From: a bacterium UBA3756
GTDB taxonomy: Bacteria; Bacteroidota; Bacteroidia; Bacteroidales; Bacteroidaceae
NCBI GenBank assembly: GCA_002371695.1
Contig: DFGG01000183.1
Location: 1-8,109 of the forward strand
DNA: 8,109 bases
Direction: 5' to 3'
The notes beneath the pieces are model-generated. The model saw nothing but the letters and a program-made list of their open reading frames with translations, was not told where the DNA came from and searched no databases. Shown here piece by piece: positions 6,119-8,109 of this stretch (position 1 is the stretch's first letter; every line of letters starts with the position of its first letter). The position numbers and the translations under genes were made by a program.

Positions 6119-6290
6119 GTTGGGAGCATGCAACCCACAGGAACAGATTCTGTGAGTTTAAGAGGAACAACCGGGCCAGTCCCTATGGGTTACGCAGTCA
6201 CCGTGAGACACAGAAGGTGTGGTTCCCAGTGTACGTGGGTTATGTGCCAGGCCCATGCCCCTATGCCAGCCCTTTGATCTATCTTAACAA
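6119..6290. other. Non-coding stretch between repeat copy A and the 128-aa gene
   Basis: There is no convincing gene here. A + strand frame from an ATG inside the repeat hairpin (6100) stays open to 6351, but it overlaps the antisense end of the next gene and has unusual composition (Cys, His and Arg rich). Short palindromes (for example ACAGA-T-TCTGT near 6143) are visible but none makes a strong structure. The stretch is more GC-rich than the genes to its right, and part of it may be an RNA or a relic of an element. Confidence 0.4.
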
Positions 6291-6677
6291 TTACACGTTT
6301 ATACGTACACGTGCCTCTCTCTCACCTGTAATTTTGTCCAACAATGCATAGATACAAACTAGTTTGGGGGCGATTATAGTATTTGAGATGGAATCTATGG
6401 CTATATTCTTGCTCTTAAATCTTTCCAAAGTCTCTTCATCAATCAAGAGTCCTTTTCTTAGAAGTTCGCATTCTTCCATATTTTTCATCTCCTCACTGAT
6501 TTTGTCTGCTTCAAAGCAAACGAACAGTCTTGGCCTATCCGTTATCTTTGCATAGCAAAATAATATTTTTTCCTGTTCAGCTTGTGAGAAGTAAGCTCCT
6601 TGGCACCAAACGTCATAATGTTCTGGCACATCAATTGTAAAACTTGTTTGCTTTGTGTATACGGTTAATATTGCCAT
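6291..6677 (-). CDS. Unrecognised 128-aa protein in the repeat-bounded cassette
   Basis: A 128-residue frame from ATG 6677. I recognise no family. The protein begins with a beta-rich segment (MAILTVYTKQTSFTIDVPEH), has aromatic and Cys residues in the first half (VWCQGAYF, ILFCYAKI, LFVCFEAD), then a charged helical middle (KISEEMKNMEE, EETLERFKSKN) and a hydrophobic segment (PKLVCIYALLDKI). No signal peptide or clear membrane helix is seen, so it is probably cytosolic. It has a full promoter of its own 28 bp upstream and is separated from the toxin gene by 187 bp, so it is an independent unit. Its base composition is AT-rich, unlike the exb and GH3 genes, which fits a transferred accessory gene. 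Confidence 0.75.
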   Translation of the reverse strand: MAILTVYTKQTSFTIDVPEHYDVWCQGAYFSQAEQEKILFCYAKITDRPRLFVCFEADKISEEMKNMEECELLRKGLLIDEETLERFKSKNIAIDSISNTIIAPKLVCIYALLDKITGEREARVRINV

Positions 6678-6704
6678 GATGCTTAAGTTTCAGTTATTTA
6701 CTTG

Positions 6705-6736
6705 CAAAGGTAGTAAATATCTTTGATAATCACAAA
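6705..6736 (-). promoter_or_regulatory. Promoter of the 128-aa gene
   Basis: On the - strand TTTG (6733-6736), exactly 20 bp, then TACCTTTG (6705-6712), a full match to TTTG-N20-TAnnTTTG. The start site would be near 6700, giving a leader of about 23 nt before ATG 6677. Confidence 0.8.
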
Positions 6737-6864
6737 TATTTGCAGGATAATTCTTCCGTCATTAAAATCTCTCCACTGTCTGCCTGAATCTGTCGAGGGT
6801 TTCGAGAAGGTGCTAACCACACAGAGAGCCTGGCATTGTGTTACACTTCATTTTCTGGTTCACT

Positions 6865-7275
6865 TTAGAAGCCCTTATCTTTCAGTATTTCAACCATCTC
6901 AGCAGGTGTCACTACAATAGGTGTCTGGGGGAAATGCTTCTTGTTGCCCGTCACCAGAAAGGTATCATCCTTAGAGAGGGCGACTTCATAGAATACAACA
7001 TCTTTCGGGTCTGGGAAATGCTCGGTACTGCTAATACGCTCAGAGTTTACTCCCAACTCTTGTACAGTTCTGATAATTGCATCTATTGCTTCAGGAGGGA
7101 AATGAAACTTTCCACGATGGAGTACATCCTGATATTCATCGATTATTTCTTGGTTGTACAATGGACAGATGCCAGATTTCAACACCGCATTCACAATCAG
7201 GACAGTAGCAGAATCCGGATGACGGGACAAGAGTGCGGCAACAAACACATTCGTGTCAATAACGGCATAGATCAT
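6865..7275 (-). CDS. PIN-domain toxin (putative VapC-like RNase)
   Basis: A 136-residue PIN-domain protein resembling the 'putative toxin-antitoxin system toxin component, PIN family' group. It opens with the metal-binding motif VIDTNV (Asp7, Asn9), then an acidic helix (Glu43, Glu47 in NQEIIDEY), then DPKD (Asp89/Asp92), and ends with LVTGNKKHF (107-115) preceded by Asp103/Asp104. These acidic residues form the Mg-dependent ribonuclease centre in the family; such toxins cut tRNA, rRNA or mRNA when freed. The ATG overlaps the antitoxin stop by 4 bp (ATGA at 7272-7275), the usual coupled arrangement. Length is normal and all expected acidic positions are present, so it should be active. The target RNA cannot be predicted. 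Confidence 0.9.
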   Translation of the reverse strand: MIYAVIDTNVFVAALLSRHPDSATVLIVNAVLKSGICPLYNQEIIDEYQDVLHRGKFHFPPEAIDAIIRTVQELGVNSERISSTEHFPDPKDVVFYEVALSKDDTFLVTGNKKHFPQTPIVVTPAEMVEILKDKGF

Positions 7276-7574
7276 TTCATCTGTCTCCTCTCTTCCCTTG
7301 CCAACCTGATTTCTTCGTTTATTTCGTCAAGAGTCATTTCGGGAAACTGCCCACTTTCGGCCATTTTACGTATCTGCTGGAAAGCTTCAAGACCACTCGT
7401 CGATTCGGACTTGGGTGCAGCCTTGATTTCAAATGGAATACTTTGGGTCTTCACCACCGCATTCACAAAGATGTTGAAGGCCGTGTTCACACTCATGCCA
7501 AACTGAGCGCAGAGTTTGTCAAACTGCGACTTCATCTCCGAATCTATTCTTACTGTTACTGCCGACTGTGCCAT
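7272..7574 (-). CDS. RelB/DinJ-family antitoxin
   Basis: A 100-residue protein. Residues 1-50 form the ribbon-helix-helix DNA-binding fold of the RelB/DinJ family: the beta strand AVTVRIDSEMK, then helices FDKLCAQFGMS and NTAFNIFVNAVVKTQSIPFEI. The rest is a charged linker and helix (GLEAFQQIRKMAESGQF, then DEINEEIRLAREERRQMK) suited to wrapping and blocking the toxin. It is the first gene of the pair, overlapping the toxin start by 4 bp, with its own promoter and palindromic sites just upstream, so autorepression is expected. The partner is a PIN protein rather than the RelE/YafQ type usual for DinJ; such mixed pairs are known. Confidence 0.92.
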   Translation of the reverse strand: MAQSAVTVRIDSEMKSQFDKLCAQFGMSVNTAFNIFVNAVVKTQSIPFEIKAAPKSESTSGLEAFQQIRKMAESGQFPEMTLDEINEEIRLAREERRQMK

Positions 7575-7601
7575 AATAGGATCACTTTACTTGTTACGTA
7601 T

Positions 7602-7630
7602 CGATGGCATTATGCCACCATTTCGATGGC
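7602..7630. promoter_or_regulatory. Probable operator of the toxin-antitoxin operon
   Basis: A palindrome TGGCAT-T-ATGCCA (7605-7617) and a direct repeat CGATGGC (7602-7608 and 7624-7630, spaced 22 bp, about two helical turns) lie between the promoter -7 box and the antitoxin ATG, covering the predicted start site. Ribbon-helix-helix antitoxins bind such short repeated sites, so this is the likely autorepression operator. Confidence 0.6.
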
Positions 7631-7661
7631 AAAAATACAAATAATATCTTAAATCACCAAA
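7630..7661 (-). promoter_or_regulatory. Promoter of the toxin-antitoxin operon
   Basis: On the - strand TTTG (7658-7661), exactly 20 bp, then TATTTTTG (7630-7637), matching TTTG-N20-TAnnTTTG. Transcription would start near 7624, inside the predicted operator, giving a leader of about 50 nt before ATG 7574. Confidence 0.8.
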
Positions 7662-7839
7662 CATTTTTGAGACTTTAACTACCTTTGTATGTCACATGGG
7701 GCCAGGCTCGCTGTGGCACAGCTTCAAGGTGAGGATGACGGAGATTCTTGAGCCATGCGACAGATTTGGCACCCTTCGCCCCTTTTGTCGCATATTTGCC
7801 CGTGTGTCGCTATAAGTTTCGGCCTTTTCGCTGAAATTA

Positions 7840-7871
7840 TTTGGAAGGTGGAAAATATCGCCGTAACTTTG
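7840..7871 (+). promoter_or_regulatory. Promoter within repeat copy B
   Basis: TTTG (7840-7843), 20 bp, then TAACTTTG (7864-7871), as in copy A. One base within the spacer differs between copies (7852 versus 5968); both boxes are unchanged. Confidence 0.8.
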
Positions 7872-7875
7872 CATC

Positions 7876-8011
7876 AGAAATCAAGAGTGATTCATACGAT
7901 TCATACATAAGTTATTGGTTAGTTTTGTTAGTTAGTAGTTTTTTCATAAGTTTTTAATTAATGGTTATTGTTAGTGCATAGGGCTCGCAGGGATGCGGGC
8001 CCTATGCGCTT
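7876..8011 (+). ncRNA. Candidate short repeat-encoded RNA, copy B
   Basis: This is the inferred transcript from the copy B promoter to its hairpin, about 136 nt, identical to the copy A candidate apart from the 9-bp tandem duplication. The short Met-Val-Ile-Val-Ser-Ala frame and the hairpin are unchanged. It would run toward the right edge of the window, so it may equally be the leader of a gene beyond it. Confidence 0.35.
7976..8011 (+). terminator. GC-rich hairpin at the right end of copy B (possible terminator)
   Basis: It is the same 13-bp stem and AGGGAT loop as in copy A. Here it is followed by CTTCTTTACTC, a somewhat more T-rich tail than in copy A, so termination is a little more plausible at this copy. 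Confidence 0.5.
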
Positions 8012-8109
8012 CTTTACTCATCGTTCCTGACCCCGCGAGGTCACTGGTTCCCCATCGTCGGTGAATATCTCCGCGTCGAGAAGGAATGCCCTTAGGGATC
8101 AGTCCGAAA
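8012..8109. other. Unassigned right edge
   Basis: There are 98 bases after repeat copy B with no supported gene. A - strand frame is open from the window edge (8108) to a stop at 7971, but its last third is made of the repeat hairpin, so it is probably chance. A + strand frame ending at a TAG near 8095 has no start codon after the repeat. The sequence is GC-rich compared with the toxin-antitoxin region. Confidence 0.4.

Larger units (their letters stand above)
7686..8011 (+). repeat. Long direct repeat, copy B (326 bp)
   Basis: It is the second copy of the 5802-6118 repeat, same orientation, 309 of 317 aligned bases identical. It is longer because GATTCATAC is duplicated in tandem (7889-7897 and 7898-7906; single at 6005-6013 in copy A). 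The promoter, the 10-bp inverted repeat (7755-7793, one arm now with a G-T pair) and the terminal hairpin are all retained. It starts about 25 bp upstream of the -33 box of the toxin-antitoxin promoter and points away from it. Confidence 0.95.

Noticed and set aside
6838..7506. 222-codon + strand frame opposite the PIN toxin and antitoxin
   Set aside because: Antisense to two recognised proteins with a coupled ATGA junction and their own promoter; no family features.
5802..8011. Composite transposon or CRISPR reading of the two repeats
   Set aside because: There is no transposase gene, no terminal inverted repeats and no target-site duplication; two copies of about 320 bp with a gene-bearing 1.57-kb interval do not form a CRISPR array.

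Overview
The window looks like a chromosomal segment of a Bacteroidota bacterium, most likely from the Prevotella/Segatella group. Two things point there. Five intergenic sites, three of them upstream of genes and one in each copy of a repeat, match the phylum-specific promoter TTTG-N19-20-TAnnTTTG. The gene families (exported GH3 glycosidase, ExbB/ExbD/ExbD cluster with an extra membrane protein) are also typical of the group. The genus is an inference from style; there is no marker gene.

Left part (1-2840, + strand): the 3' end of a polysaccharide deacetylase is followed 30 bp later by a complete exported GH3 beta-glucosidase-type enzyme, a probable carbohydrate-processing operon. It ends at a perfect 14-bp hairpin lying between convergent genes.

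Middle part (2846-5472, - strand): a tightly packed operon reads ExbB/TolQ-like proton channel, three-helix membrane protein, ExbD, ExbD, Lrp/AsnC regulator. Three gene junctions overlap (4, 40 and 4 bp). The last junction is a 27-bp gap made of a 7-bp tandem repeat that puts stop codons in all three frames. No TonB gene is present in the window. The operon should build an inner-membrane proton-driven motor that energises outer-membrane transport or envelope work, with a regulator co-transcribed at its end.

Right part (5473-8109): more AT-rich and accessory in character. It holds a probable 37-codon small gene with its own promoter, under a nested inverted-repeat structure. Two direct copies of a roughly 320-bp repeat (5802-6118 and 7686-8011, 8 substitutions plus a 9-bp tandem duplication) follow. 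Each copy carries a perfect promoter followed about 100 bp later by a 13-bp GC-rich hairpin, so each could make a short RNA of about 125-135 nt or act as a portable promoter/leader. Between the copies, on the - strand, sit a RelB/DinJ-type antitoxin, a PIN-domain toxin and an unrecognised 128-aa protein, the TA pair and the 128-aa gene each with its own promoter. The layout resembles a repeat-bounded accessory cassette held by a toxin-antitoxin module.

The most notable material is the repeat with built-in promoter and hairpin, its bracketing of the TA cassette, the multi-arm structure at 5674-5730, and the all-frame stop repeat between exbD and the regulator.
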